A DNA stretch of 34,361 bases from Candidatus Paracaedibacteraceae bacterium (GCA_019459505.1 JAIBEV010000107.1:1-34361), one strand, 5' to 3'. Positions 15,572-25,529 are shown, counted from the stretch's first letter. Translations and numbers: made by a program. The notes: generated by a model not told the origin, from the sequence alone.

Positions 15572-16925
15572 ATGTCGGCGAGGACAAGAGATTTATGAGG
15601 CAAAATGTCGACGGATTCTCGTCTCTCGTCAAATGGGTGTCCGTCAAGAAGAAAAGACTCATAGAATTGATATCAGTGGTCTCAGTCTTCATCGCAGTAA
15701 TTATACTCAAATCTTATGCGGCCCTTATCAACCGGCTCACCCTCTGAAGATTTCTACTTTTAAAGCGGCTTTAAAAGATTTTGGTCAGAAGGTTGATATT
15801 GATCCCAATACAGTTGTTTCCGTCACTTATTCGCATGGTCATGGAGGAACTGTTAATTATTATTATCAACAACACAAACATGGGCATACGGCGGTATATG
15901 GAGACAACTACCAGCAATTTGTTGTGATTACTAAAGTTGATGTCCCTGTTTTTGAGTTGATGTGGCAAGAATCGTGTCAAGACTTAGAAGCCTTAATTGA
16001 CCAAGGGCAATGTGAAATCTCTTCCATCCACTGTTTAGATAACACCAAGACTAAAATCGTTGAAGGCGTGAGCTTAACAGCGGATTGTTGGGAACAAGAA
16101 TTAACGTATCGTTGTCATGCTCAACTTCAAAACACTTGTACAGCTTTATTAGAAAAGGGATGCACTCAAGTAAACTCGACTTGCAAAACGAGAGAAGGGG
16201 AGGAGTGTATTGAATGGGAGCAAACCTTTGAATGCGATAATGGCTCATCTTTAGCTAAATCCAGCATCACAGGGAAAGACATACCCTTTTGTCTAGATGG
16301 GGATTGTATCAATCAATCGTGGGCGCCTAATCAAGATATGGCTGATTCTTTATCAAAGCTGGCAATCTTTAAAGAAATGCAAAAAGATATGGATCCCAAC
16401 ACGCAGAGTGTATTCAAAGGAAAGCCCCTGCAATGTTCAAGAATTCCCGCCAGCTTTAAAAACTGTTGCGTTCAAAAAGGCTGGGGGATGAAAGTGGGTC
16501 TTGCTTCTTGTAATGCTGAAGAAAAGGACCTGGCTCAGCAGCGCAAGCTCAATAAATGTATTCAAGTAGGAACCTATTGCGCCCAGAAACGGTTAGGGGT
16601 TTGTACGAAGAAAAAGACGAGCTTTTGTTGTTATCAAACAAAACTTGCTCGCATTATCAACGAACAAGGACGCAGTCAACTGGGTCTCGGGTTTGGCTCA
16701 GCCAAACATCCCCAATGTGATGCTCTAACCTTAGCCCATTTCACTCAAATCGATTTTGGTAAGATCAATTTCTCGGAATTGTTTCAAGACATCATGGGTA
16801 AAGTTAATCTTCCCAACACCACCAAGATTTCTCAAGGCATTCAACAATCACTGAGTGATCAATCAAGGCTTATCACTGATCGAAAAAAACATATAACTCA
16901 AGGACGCAAGCATGGTGAGTTTTAA
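15519..16925 (+). pseudogene. traN: TraN, Cys-rich C-terminal part (after the frameshift)
   Basis: This part is Cys-rich throughout, as in TraN. It begins CNGKEENQPAGSQ, then HKCRRGQEIYEAKCRR, a middle with repeated Cys pairs (QNTCTALLEKGCTQVNSTCKT; ECIEWEQTFEC), and a conserved block PASFKNCCVQKGWG followed by SFCCYQTKLARIINEQGRSQLGLGFG, which is the TraN C-terminal signature. It has no start codon of its own with a ribosome site. An upstream ATG at 15381 in this frame would give an unrelated hydrophobic leader. The 3' end overlaps traF by 14 bases. Either the gene is broken or the sequence has a one-base error. Confidence 0.85.
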
Positions 16926-17715
16926 AATATTTACAAATATTTTAGCAGTAGGATTAATTATTAACTCTGCACAAGCAGACTCTTGGTACTCTCAAGCCTC
17001 AAAGGGGTGGTTATGGTATAAAAAAGTTCCTCAACCAAGACTACAAAAGAAACCTGAAAAGCAAGAGGCGTATCAAAATCAACCGTCGACGCAACCGGTG
17101 TTGCCGTTGACTTACCGAGATAAGTTGAAAAAATCCCAAGAAGATTTCGAAGAGATTCAAGCGAAGGCTGTAATGGAGCCAACTTTAGAAAATGTACAGT
17201 CTTTGCATCAAGCGCAAAATGTGATGATGAATCAAGCAGACATCTTTGAAAAATTATGGATGTTAGCTTCCTTATTGGATGCTAAAGGGTACCGTGAAGA
17301 GGACCAGCCATTTCCTGCACACCGTAAACTCTACCAAGAAAAAGAAGAAAAGCAACTCAATGATCAAATTAAGAAAATGGCTAAAAGCTTTGGTGTATTC
17401 TTTGTCTTTAAGCAAGACTGTCCCTATTGCCATGAATTCGCTCCAATTGTGCGCCAATTTATTGATACCTATGGCTTCGACTATAAAGCCATTTCCCCAG
17501 ATGGACAGGTGCTTCCCTCTTTTCCGGATGCTGTTGCCGATAATGGAACCCTTCAGATTATCAATCAAGAAGGAATCTATCCGTCTCTGTATTTGGTAAA
17601 TCCTGTCACCCGAGATGTCATTCCGCTCTCTCGAGGACTCGTTAATTTATCGGAACTTCGCAGCAACATGAAATTGATTATCGACTCCTTGAAAGGGCTT
17701 CAGCATGGCCGTTAA
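16912..17715 (+). CDS. traF: F-type pilus assembly protein TraF (thioredoxin-like)
   Basis: TraF is a periplasmic thioredoxin-fold protein used in pilus assembly and in disulfide formation of Cys-rich partners such as TraN and TraU. The 267-residue product has a signal peptide (about 1-22), WYSQASKGWLWYKK, a conserved TraF N-motif, then a thioredoxin-like domain with CPYC at about 170-173. Many TraF proteins lack this motif; here it is present, so redox activity is plausible. YPSLYLVNP near the end supplies the cis-Pro. Length matches F TraF (247). It overlaps both neighbours. Confidence 0.92.
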   Translation: MVSFKIFTNILAVGLIINSAQADSWYSQASKGWLWYKKVPQPRLQKKPEKQEAYQNQPSTQPVLPLTYRDKLKKSQEDFEEIQAKAVMEPTLENVQSLHQAQNVMMNQADIFEKLWMLASLLDAKGYREEDQPFPAHRKLYQEKEEKQLNDQIKKMAKSFGVFFVFKQDCPYCHEFAPIVRQFIDTYGFDYKAISPDGQVLPSFPDAVADNGTLQIINQEGIYPSLYLVNPVTRDVIPLSRGLVNLSELRSNMKLIIDSLKGLQHGR

Positions 17716-19024
17716 AAAACTTCTCTCACAATTCTTAACCCTTTTAATGATATCGTCGGCCTCTGCTAACCCCTTGGATAAGTTTTTTAAAAGCTTAGGA
17801 GGCCAAGTTAATCACTCAACCCCAGGCGCTTACCAAGATCAAGCGGCCGGCTATTATACAGGCGGCGGTTATGTCATGCGCCAAGGCAATACCTCAATCA
17901 ATCCGATTAACATCAGTTTGCCGCGTCTTGGTGCTGGCTGTAACAATCTTGATATGTATTTTGGATCAATGTCATTCCTTAAAGGCCAAGAGCTTATTCA
18001 AATGGCCCGTCAAATTGCCACAGGTGTCCCCACTTATGGCTTTCAACTCTTTCTTAAAACTAAATCACCTCAAATTGAGAATCTCTTAACGCAGTTACGA
18101 AAATATGTCCAAGATATGAACAGTATGATGCTGAACTCTTGTCAAGCGAGCCAACAAATTGTGGGTGGGCTATGGCCGAAAGGGACTGCCGCCAGTGAAC
18201 AAATTTGTATGGATCAAAAGGGGAGTAGTAACAACGATTGGTTTGGTGCTCGCAAACACTGTGAAGATAGCAATAAAGTCACTTCTCAAGTGGTGGCAGC
18301 CCAAAACAAGCATAAAGATCTGTTAATGGGAGAATACAATTTAGTCTGGCATGCCTTAAAAAAGATGCCTGAGTATAAAGACAATAAAGACCTTGCTTAC
18401 TTCATCATGTCCATTACCGGGACCTTAATTTCTAAACAAGAGGGAGATCGTTTTCGCTTGCGAATTATTGAGCCCCGAGCCGATCAAAAAGAATTTATCG
18501 CAGCTTACCTTAAAGGAGGTGCGACTTCGCAGCTCGCCTGTAATGAGGCTGATAAGTGTTTAATGCCGTCTGTCCAGAAAATAACTATTTCAGATGACAA
18601 TGCTATGAAGGCGAAGGTCATCAAAAAGATTAGTGATTTGCGGACCAAATATATCAGCAAAGGCACAATTACAGCCGAAGAACTCACCTTCCTCAATGAT
18701 TCCGTCAATTTGCCGGTTTACCGCTATATTCAAGTGAGTGTGGCTGCCGGCACACCGTTTATGATGCAAGATACGGCTGAGTATATAGCGGCTAGTGTTC
18801 TCTTAACTCAATTTGATCGCGTCATGAGTGAAGTGATTGAAGCAATAGACGCGTTACAAAAGATTCAATTAGAAGATACGGCGATAGCGCAGTTTAAACA
18901 GAATTTGCAAGAAGCCCGGTCGCGTGTTCAATCCTTATTGATTGGCGCCAATTCTGGATCGATTCAAAACTTTAATCAGACCATTCAAGCCATTGAGCAA
19001 GAGATAATCGCTAAGAATACTTAA
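17705..19024 (+). CDS. traH: F-type conjugation protein TraH
   Basis: TraH is a periplasmic or outer-membrane-associated protein needed for pilus assembly. The 439-residue product has a signal peptide (about 1-21, ending SASA-NP), then NPLDKFFKSLGGQVN, YYTGGGYVMRQGN and LGAGCNNLDMYFGSMSFLKG, all conserved in TraH. The C-terminal half is helical with coiled-coil tendency. Length is near that of F TraH (458). It overlaps traF by 11 bases and is followed after 26 bases by traG. Confidence 0.93.
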   Translation: MAVKKLLSQFLTLLMISSASANPLDKFFKSLGGQVNHSTPGAYQDQAAGYYTGGGYVMRQGNTSINPINISLPRLGAGCNNLDMYFGSMSFLKGQELIQMARQIATGVPTYGFQLFLKTKSPQIENLLTQLRKYVQDMNSMMLNSCQASQQIVGGLWPKGTAASEQICMDQKGSSNNDWFGARKHCEDSNKVTSQVVAAQNKHKDLLMGEYNLVWHALKKMPEYKDNKDLAYFIMSITGTLISKQEGDRFRLRIIEPRADQKEFIAAYLKGGATSQLACNEADKCLMPSVQKITISDDNAMKAKVIKKISDLRTKYISKGTITAEELTFLNDSVNLPVYRYIQVSVAAGTPFMMQDTAEYIAASVLLTQFDRVMSEVIEAIDALQKIQLEDTAIAQFKQNLQEARSRVQSLLIGANSGSIQNFNQTIQAIEQEIIAKNT

Positions 19025-19050
19025 AGTCCAATAAAGAAGGATAACAAGTC

Positions 19051-21795
19051 ATGGAATACAGTTTATATGTTTATGGAGGAGGGGAGATTCTTTGTAAGGT
19101 CTTTAATGGGGTCGCCTTACTCTTCAAAAGTGACAATCCTTATTTTACCTCGGTCGGCACCTTAACCATGGGAATTGGCTTACTTTATATTGCGGCCCGG
19201 GCTATCCCTCAAGCTTCTTTTTCTTTATTTTTTAAAAGCTGGTTTTTACCGACTTTCCTCCTTGTAGCTCTATTTTATGGGCCTAAGGCCAGTGTCCATA
19301 TTATTGATAAGGTGGATAATAATTTTGAATATAACAAGGTTGACAATATCCCTGTGGGGGTAGCAGCAGTTGCTTCCTTGTCAACCCACTTCAGTACCTA
19401 TCTTGCCGAGACAGTTGAAACTGTTTTTACCACCAGCGATGCGCAACGATTCTCTAAAGTCGGGCCCCTGTTTGGCGCCAAGTTGATTCATGCTGCCAAT
19501 ACATTGACCATCAGAGATCCTCTCATGCGCGAAAACTTAAAAGATTTTACGCGTCAATGCTTTGCCTGGCCGTATGTTTTTTCTAACCTTGATCCGGGCA
19601 AGAAGGCGGCGCTTGAAACGGACGATATGTTGGGGTTTATTGAAGCCAATCCTCACCCCCTCCTGGGTATTTATTGGCGCGAACCCAATGGTCAAGCAAG
19701 CTTTGTTGATTGTCGTGCCTGTGCCGTCAAAGTCCGGCAAGTGATTCCCCTTGAAATTGAAACAGGGTTACAATATCTTGCTTCTCAAATGTTTAGTGGT
19801 GGGAAAGATCCGGAGGGCGCAACACGCCGCTTGCACCAATATTTTGGGGAGGCGTGGCAATCTTTAGCCAAAGGAACCAGTGATGCCGCTCATGTTATCC
19901 AACAAGAACTGATGTTGAACAGTTATCGAAGTGCTCTCCTCGATAAACGAGATGAGCTCGGATTGGGGCGTTATAATTCCGACTTGATCAACCTGAATGC
20001 CGAACGTGGTCAAGCCTTCCAAAACAGCTCATTCTTGATTAAAGCCGCTTTATCCGGAACTAATGTGACCATCCTCCACACGATTTTCTTTGCCATTGCT
20101 CTCATGTATTTCACTATTATGGCGCCCATGACCTTTTTACCGGGAGGGATGTCCTGGGTTACGACTTGGATTAAGGTGGTGGTTTGGCTGGCCTCTTGGC
20201 CAGTGCTTTTTGCTGTCCTCAATTGCTTAGGGTATATGTTTGCCGGACAAGCAACCCGATCTTGCCAAATAGGATACGGGGAAGGGCTCACCCTAATGAC
20301 CCAAAATGGGTTAGCCGATGCTGCCTACACTGCTTATTGTTGGGTTATGGGTCTACAATATTCTGTTCCCTTTGTTTCTTGGGCTTTGATTTCCAAAGCT
20401 AGCGGTCATGCCTTTTCACAACTCGCTTCCTCTTTATCTCAAACGGGTGAGTCTTTTGCCGGAAAGGCAGGTAGCGAAATTGTTGACGGGAATGTTTCGT
20501 TTGACTCGCAAACCTTGCATCATCGTTCGATTGCAAATGCTCAAATTGCACAACAACAATTAGGGTCGTCTTTCAATTATGGATCTCGGTTTGATGATGG
20601 GAAAATGACGACCCTTTATGGGACCGGAGGACAAGTGACTTTGCAAGAACAGCAAACCCAGCTCGGGACAAACGTCTCACAAAATGATGCTCTAAGTGCC
20701 ATGATGGGCGTTCAGAGTCAAATGGCTCTTCAAACAGCTTATAGTAAACAAAGAATGGCTAGTGAGCAATTCCAGCAAGGAAGTAACGAACTCTTTTCTC
20801 TGGCAACAAGCATGGCCCGTTCAACTGGTTCAACAGAGACGTTTGGCTCTAGTGAGGCTATAAATGCTCAAAAGTCTCTCAATAATGCCATGAGTATGGT
20901 GAGCCAATTTGGCAAGGATCACGGTATTAGTGAAGATAAAGCTTTTTCAATTATGTTAGATGGGGGAGTTAGAGCCTCCGCAGAGGCAGGAAGTGGATTT
21001 TTAAGCGGGCTTAAGGGTGCCCTATCTTTAGGAGCTACGGGTCAGATGCAGTCAGTTGGAAGAAATTCTGATTCCATTACTCAATCATTGAAGAGTGATA
21101 CGGCAAAACAATTTGCTGAGAATTTCAATTCTGGCTTGCAATATATGTTAGACAATAAAGGGTCAATAAGTGATAGTCACCAACGGCAATCACTTGACCA
21201 AATGCAGAAGCATTTTAACCAAGCGCAATCCTATTCAGAGCAAGCTTCCTCCAGTTACAATGAATCAAAAATGTGGAGCCAAACGGCATCAATGAATGAG
21301 CAACGGAGTTTAGCATCCGGTAGTAATATTAATGATTCTGTTTTAACTTATGTCGCCAATAAACGCTTTGGCGGTGATAAAGTGGCAGCTGCAACTTGGC
21401 AATCAGAGAACCCAAGCATTTATCAATCCGAAGTCAGCTCCTATTTGCAGCAGCGTAAAGCAACTCTTAGTAATTTTGCCTCATCAAATGGATTAGATTC
21501 CGCTCCAGATATTCATTCGAACCATTTAGAAAATGATGGTCGGATTATAAATGCTGTCACTAATGGACAATTAGATTTGTTGAGAGAACAAAATGGTGTC
21601 GGATTTAGTAAAGAAAGTCTTGACCAGAAAATTCAAAAGAATAAAGAAAGTTCTGTGGATCAAATTGCCCAGCAATCTAGAATGATAAATCAAGAAAATT
21701 CAGGGATTGAGCTTAAGGATCTAGGGAAAGAGTTTAAACAGAAAGATGAAGAATACTTAATTAAAAAAGCTGGGAGAAAGATGAAAAATGGTTAG
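19051..21795 (+). CDS. traG: F-type mating-pair stabilisation protein TraG
   Basis: TraG has an N-terminal membrane part for pilus assembly and a C-terminal periplasmic part for mating-pair stabilisation. In F it is also the donor target of entry exclusion. The 914-residue product has membrane helices at about 48-75 and several between about 325 and 460, with KVVVWLASWPVLFAVLNCLGY. A conserved Cys region (DCRACAVKVRQV) sits near residue 225. From about 470 it is soluble, Ser/Gln-rich and helical with coiled-coil tendency. Length matches F TraG (938). GAAGGA precedes the ATG. The stop lies seven bases from the stop of an opposing gene, with no terminator between them. Confidence 0.92.
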   Translation: MEYSLYVYGGGEILCKVFNGVALLFKSDNPYFTSVGTLTMGIGLLYIAARAIPQASFSLFFKSWFLPTFLLVALFYGPKASVHIIDKVDNNFEYNKVDNIPVGVAAVASLSTHFSTYLAETVETVFTTSDAQRFSKVGPLFGAKLIHAANTLTIRDPLMRENLKDFTRQCFAWPYVFSNLDPGKKAALETDDMLGFIEANPHPLLGIYWREPNGQASFVDCRACAVKVRQVIPLEIETGLQYLASQMFSGGKDPEGATRRLHQYFGEAWQSLAKGTSDAAHVIQQELMLNSYRSALLDKRDELGLGRYNSDLINLNAERGQAFQNSSFLIKAALSGTNVTILHTIFFAIALMYFTIMAPMTFLPGGMSWVTTWIKVVVWLASWPVLFAVLNCLGYMFAGQATRSCQIGYGEGLTLMTQNGLADAAYTAYCWVMGLQYSVPFVSWALISKASGHAFSQLASSLSQTGESFAGKAGSEIVDGNVSFDSQTLHHRSIANAQIAQQQLGSSFNYGSRFDDGKMTTLYGTGGQVTLQEQQTQLGTNVSQNDALSAMMGVQSQMALQTAYSKQRMASEQFQQGSNELFSLATSMARSTGSTETFGSSEAINAQKSLNNAMSMVSQFGKDHGISEDKAFSIMLDGGVRASAEAGSGFLSGLKGALSLGATGQMQSVGRNSDSITQSLKSDTAKQFAENFNSGLQYMLDNKGSISDSHQRQSLDQMQKHFNQAQSYSEQASSSYNESKMWSQTASMNEQRSLASGSNINDSVLTYVANKRFGGDKVAAATWQSENPSIYQSEVSSYLQQRKATLSNFASSNGLDSAPDIHSNHLENDGRIINAVTNGQLDLLREQNGVGFSKESLDQKIQKNKESSVDQIAQQSRMINQENSGIELKDLGKEFKQKDEEYLIKKAGRKMKNG

Positions 21796-21802
21796 TATTT
21801 AT

Positions 21803-22423
21803 TTAATCAATAAAACCGCTTGGGCCACCTGGCTTCAAATGATCTGCAGCGGCAAAAGGATTGTTGATTGTCGAATTGGAAAGAGGGTTATATCTTCCAA
21901 ATTTCATATTATCAGGCATGCAGTCTACCACCCTTTCTCCAGTCGCCAGACCGTACGGATAACTCACATAACCAAACAAGACTGCTCCAGCAGTAATACC
22001 AATCGAGAGAAGGGCATAACTCAACGAGAAAGCAATTTCAGCCAAGAAATCGTCTGTCATCATCAGCATAGTAATTACAGCAATAACACCACTTACCACA
22101 ACAGATATACGTCTTACTTTAAGGGTAAAATTAGTGTACTGATCCAATTGCTCAGGTGTCACATCACAGGTTTGTTGCAACAATTCCGGCGAATTTGGAG
22201 TGGATTCTTTGTAGCCCTTAAAGCTAAACAAATACCAGTCGAGAACCAAGGTGGCGCCGATATAAGAGTGGATCCAAACTATGACATTACCAGTCAGGCA
22301 CAGAGCAATCAAGCTGACCAAAGCAGCTCCTATGATGCGCTTATTACGATAAAACCTCAGTTTTGGAGAAAGAATTTTTTGAGGAGCAGCCGACTGGACC
22401 ATTTTTGTAATTCTCTTTTCCAT
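21803..22423 (-). CDS. Multi-pass membrane protein, opposite to the tra operon (function unknown)
   Basis: I do not recognise a family. The 206-residue product has a basic N-terminus, then four likely membrane segments: about 29-52 (IIGAALVSLIALCLTGNVIVW), 55-67, 105-125 (VVVSGVIAVITMLMMTDDF) and 130-155 (LSYALLSIGITAGAVLFGYV). It ends in a Pro/Asn-rich tail. The plus-strand reading of the same DNA gives a basic, low-quality protein and was rejected. It sits exactly between traG and the primase/traD block, where F has traS, the inner-membrane entry-exclusion protein, but on the other strand. An exclusion role is therefore a position-based guess. It is divergent from the primase gene, with a 118-bp shared upstream region. 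Confidence 0.6.
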   Translation of the reverse strand: MEKRITKMVQSAAPQKILSPKLRFYRNKRIIGAALVSLIALCLTGNVIVWIHSYIGATLVLDWYLFSFKGYKESTPNSPELLQQTCDVTPEQLDQYTNFTLKVRRISVVVSGVIAVITMLMMTDDFLAEIAFSLSYALLSIGITAGAVLFGYVSYPYGLATGERVVDCMPDNMKFGRYNPLSNSTINNPFAAADHLKPGGPSGFID

Positions 22424-22541
22424 AATCTCTTAACTATTAAAAATTATATCATAAATCTCTTAATAATTCATGCTTTTTCAAGGATTTGTGCCCCTTTAAA
22501 TGCCGGCTGTTGTAAACGGAGAAATTTAGGAAGAATGGGTT

Positions 22542-22820
22542 ATGCAAGATTACCGTGATTATTACCGACAGTTAAATGATCAGCTATCGATCAAAATTAT
22601 GGATTTAGCCTACGAGCTTCTAGGGGAACCAACCTTTAAAAAAGCTGTGGAATGGCGTTATGGGCAAAAGGGGAGCCTTTCTATCACGATCTCTGGAGCC
22701 CATCAAGGTCGATTTTATGATTTTGAAAAAGATATCCAGGGCGGCCCTTTAGACCTTATTAGCCACACTAAAGGAATTAAAGGACGGGATCTATATGTCA
22801 GTGGGCGCGTCATTGGTTGA
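22542..22820 (+). pseudogene. Primase/Toprim protein, N-terminal part (before a frameshift)
   Basis: The part encodes a primase-type N-terminal domain: KGSLSITISGAHQGRFYDFEKDI followed in the next residues by QGGPLDLISHTKG. This is the pattern seen before the Toprim domain in plasmid and phage primases (binding a DNA template, with the Gly-Gly loop before a helix). The frame ends at 22818-22820 after VSGRVIG. From 22799 the frame one base earlier reads QWARHWLRLNLQEIW, a natural continuation, so one base appears to be missing near 22794-22799. AGGAAG precedes the ATG. It is divergent from the opposing membrane gene. Confidence 0.7.
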
Positions 22821-23521
22821 GGTTAAATCTCCAAGAAATTTGGACACCTATTATGCCGATCCCTCCAGGTGCCCCTAAGCCTGATTTTAGAAAAGCCCCC
22901 TTGAATTATTTAATGGAAGAGAGGACTGTGGAGGCGATTTATCCTTATTGCTCTTTACAAGGGGACCTTTTAGGGTATGTGGTCCGTTTAAAGGATAAGA
23001 ATAATTATAAGATCACGCCAACTCTCACCTATTGCCAAAGCAACTTAGGTCGCACGAGCTGGTATTGGAAAGGTTTTAGAGAGAAGCGCTCTCCTTATGG
23101 GTTAGAAAAAATTAAAGATACCACAGCCCTCATTTTAATTGTTGAAGGGGAGAAAACCGCGGAGGCAGCCCAACAGCTTTTTCCTCATTATAGTGTTTTA
23201 ACGTGGGCTGGGGGTGCTAAAGCTGTTTTGAAAACAGATTGGTCACCTTTAAAACAGAGAGATATCATCCTGTGGCCTGATAATGATCCTGCTGGTTGCG
23301 AGGCCATGCAAAAGCTGGCTCATCATCTTAAGGAAATGGGAAATCAAGAGGTTCGGATTGTCAGTCTACCAGAAAATACCCCTCCTAAATGGGATCTTGC
23401 CGATCCGATTCCTCAAGCATGGATTGCTAATTTCTTAACTTTATCCTTAGAAAAAGGGGAGGAGTTTAGCAATTTAGGCATCCCTTATATTGATCGTTCT
23501 CAACCTTTGGAGTGTCTATAG
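22799..23521 (+). pseudogene. Primase/Toprim protein, C-terminal part with Toprim domain
   Basis: This is the catalytic half of the primase-like protein. It has a Toprim core: LILIVEGEKTAEAAQQLFP (catalytic Glu) near the middle and DIILWPDNDPAGCEAM (metal-binding DxD) about 50 residues later. A DNA primase or plasmid-transfer primase role fits its place directly before traD: priming the transferred strand in the recipient would be the known role of such proteins. A TTG at 22817 could start it, but with no clear ribosome site. Joined with the 5' part, the product would be about 326 residues. It ends nine bases before traD. Confidence 0.75.
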
Positions 23522-23530
23522 GAGTTCTTC

Positions 23531-25249
23531 ATGAGCCTCATTAAAGATTTTACCCAAGGCGGCCAAATTACTCTCCACAAGCTGCGGATGATTCGCCAGG
23601 TCTTAGCAGTTACTCTTTTTACTTGCTGCATGGGAGGAGGGGCTTTCTTCTGCATAAAAGCCTGGCAAGAGACCTCCGTTTATCAACGCGAGATTATAAG
23701 GGCTTATTTAGAAGCCACCCTTAAAACAAGCATAGTAGGAGGAAAGTCTCATCAAGCAACTCAACTCGTTAAAAGCCCTAGAGGAGGCTGGCAAAAAATA
23801 AGATCAATTGATTTTTTGAGGAACGCTCATGTCAATCATCAACTCCAACTTATTAAAGAACGAATGGTTCAGACTCTTCTCCAAGCATTCATGGTTATGG
23901 GCGGAATATTAGCTTCTTTCATTGGGTTTTGGACCTGGAGGGGAAGAATTGGCTCAGAAAAAGAGATTCTGTCGGGCACCCAAGTTGTGGAAGCGAAGAT
24001 TCTTAAAAGGCTTGTTCGGCGTCAGAAAGAAGCTTCTGACCTTACCTTAGCGGGGATTCCCTTGATTAAAAACAAAGAACTTCAACATTTATTAATTGTT
24101 GGAACCACCGGCTCAGGGAAGTCAAACTGCATCCATGAACTCTTGCAACAGATTCGCAAAAAAGGACAACGAGCCGTTATTGTGGATGTCACCGGAGGCT
24201 TTATCGAAAAATACTATAGGCCGGGCATTGATAAGATTCTCAATCCCTTGGATCAACGTTCAGAAGAGTGGACACTCTGGGCTGACTGTACTGAGCCTTA
24301 TCATTATGAGGCGCTATCATCTGCCTTTTTACCCTCCAAACATGAGGATGATTTTTGGGTCAATTCTGCCAGAGCCTTATTCGTGACCACTACCCAAAAA
24401 CTTAAGGATAACGGTGATTATAGGGTTCAGAACTTTATGGATCAAGCTGTCATTAAGCCTCTCCATGAAGTCATCGATTTTTATGAAGGAACGGCTGTGG
24501 CTTCTTTCATGAATGAAAAAGCTGATAAAACAGCTGTGAGTGTGCGAGCAACGCTTGCCTCTTATATTAAATGCTTAGAATGGCTCAAAGAGACCAAAAC
24601 ACCGTTCTCGATAAGGCAATGGGTCGACCAAGAAGAGCATCAAGGGGAATGGCTGTTCTTAAGCTCCGTCCCAGAGATGCGGGAAGCCCTTAAACCTTTA
24701 TTAACAGCTTGGACAAGTATTGCCACCAAGGCTTTAATGAGCCTTAAACCGTCCTCAGAGCGCCGTTTATGGTTTGTAATAGATGAGCTTCCGGCATTGA
24801 AGAAATTGCCGGATTTTCACACCATGTTGGCAGAAGCCAGAAAATATGGGGGGTGTGCGGTTGTTGGGACTCAAGATTTATCTCTCTTAGATGAAGTTTA
24901 TGGCCATAACTTGGTGAAATCAATTGCGAACCTTTGCAGCACTAAAGTGGTATTCAGAATTGCTGGCGCAGATGTGGCAGAACGGGTGTCAAAGTGGTTA
25001 GGCTCACAAGAGATATCGGAGGCTATTGAGAATATTTCTTATGGAGCCCATCAGATGCGAGATGGAGTTTCTTTAAATGATCAAAGGCGTGAGAAGGCGA
25101 CCATTAATGCAGATAAGCTAATGAAATTACCTGATCTGGAAGGATATATAAAATTACCAGGCAATTACCCGGTAGGACAGGTGAAGTTTAAGTACCATCA
25201 ACTGTCCTCCATTGCTGAATCTATATCTAGAGGTAAAGAGAATGAGTAA
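23531..25249 (+). CDS. traD: Type IV coupling protein TraD
   Basis: TraD is the inner-membrane ATPase that brings the relaxase-DNA complex to the secretion channel. The 572-residue product has two N-terminal helices (about 22-43 and 115-136) with a small periplasmic loop, Walker A GTTGSGKS at 191-198 and Walker B LWFVIDELPAL at about 412-422. TQDLSLLDEVYG follows, the usual TraD/VirD4 sensor. It lacks the long acidic C-terminal tail of F TraD (717), which in F binds TraM, so relaxosome docking may differ. The ribosome site is GGAG. The end overlaps the next small gene by eight bases. Confidence 0.93.
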   Translation: MSLIKDFTQGGQITLHKLRMIRQVLAVTLFTCCMGGGAFFCIKAWQETSVYQREIIRAYLEATLKTSIVGGKSHQATQLVKSPRGGWQKIRSIDFLRNAHVNHQLQLIKERMVQTLLQAFMVMGGILASFIGFWTWRGRIGSEKEILSGTQVVEAKILKRLVRRQKEASDLTLAGIPLIKNKELQHLLIVGTTGSGKSNCIHELLQQIRKKGQRAVIVDVTGGFIEKYYRPGIDKILNPLDQRSEEWTLWADCTEPYHYEALSSAFLPSKHEDDFWVNSARALFVTTTQKLKDNGDYRVQNFMDQAVIKPLHEVIDFYEGTAVASFMNEKADKTAVSVRATLASYIKCLEWLKETKTPFSIRQWVDQEEHQGEWLFLSSVPEMREALKPLLTAWTSIATKALMSLKPSSERRLWFVIDELPALKKLPDFHTMLAEARKYGGCAVVGTQDLSLLDEVYGHNLVKSIANLCSTKVVFRIAGADVAERVSKWLGSQEISEAIENISYGAHQMRDGVSLNDQRREKATINADKLMKLPDLEGYIKLPGNYPVGQVKFKYHQLSSIAESISRGKENE

Positions 25250-25529
25250 ATTACCAAAATTGAAAATCGTCATGCGTCGTATAATTTTGCTTTGTCTGAC
25301 CCTTTCTTGGATTCTTCTATTAATAAACGGAATTAAAGCATATTGGGGATTGGTGGTTTTATCTGCTTTGGTAGGAGTTATGGCTTTTGAAAGACCTCCT
25401 CCAAATCCGGAATACCTCATAGGCGTAACTATATTTATACTCTTATATCTAATTTTCTGGGGAGGAGTTTTTTACATTCTTTACCGTCTGATTAAGCTTT
25501 GGATTAGATTACTAAAGAAGTTCTGGTGA
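25242..25529 (+). CDS. Small membrane protein after traD (function unknown)
   Basis: The 95-residue product is basic at both ends, with membrane segments at about 14-30 and 33-50 and at about 61-86, and a central ERPPPNPEYL. I recognise no family. The ATG overlaps traD (TraD stop at 25247-25249), so it is the last gene of the operon by coupling. A frame upstream at 25212 is in frame but inside traD. A diverged copy of its second half lies at 27555-27715, with changes that keep the hydrophobic residues (V to I or L), which supports this frame as coding. A role beside TraD is a context guess. Confidence 0.6.
   Translation: MSKLPKLKIVMRRIILLCLTLSWILLLINGIKAYWGLVVLSALVGVMAFERPPPNPEYLIGVTIFILLYLIFWGGVFYILYRLIKLWIRLLKKFW

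Noticed and set aside
21788-22558. A 256-residue plus-strand frame after traG
   Set aside because: Its product is basic, rich in His/Ser/Gln and without recognisable structure, while the minus strand of the same DNA encodes a well-formed four-helix membrane protein.
25154-25420. Antisense frame over the traD end and the small membrane gene, also partly open at 27514-27783
   Set aside because: Both copies are open on the minus strand, but the substitutions between copies conserve hydrophobicity in the plus frame, and no ribosome site precedes the antisense start. I treat it as a shadow, though a dispersed repeat cannot be excluded.
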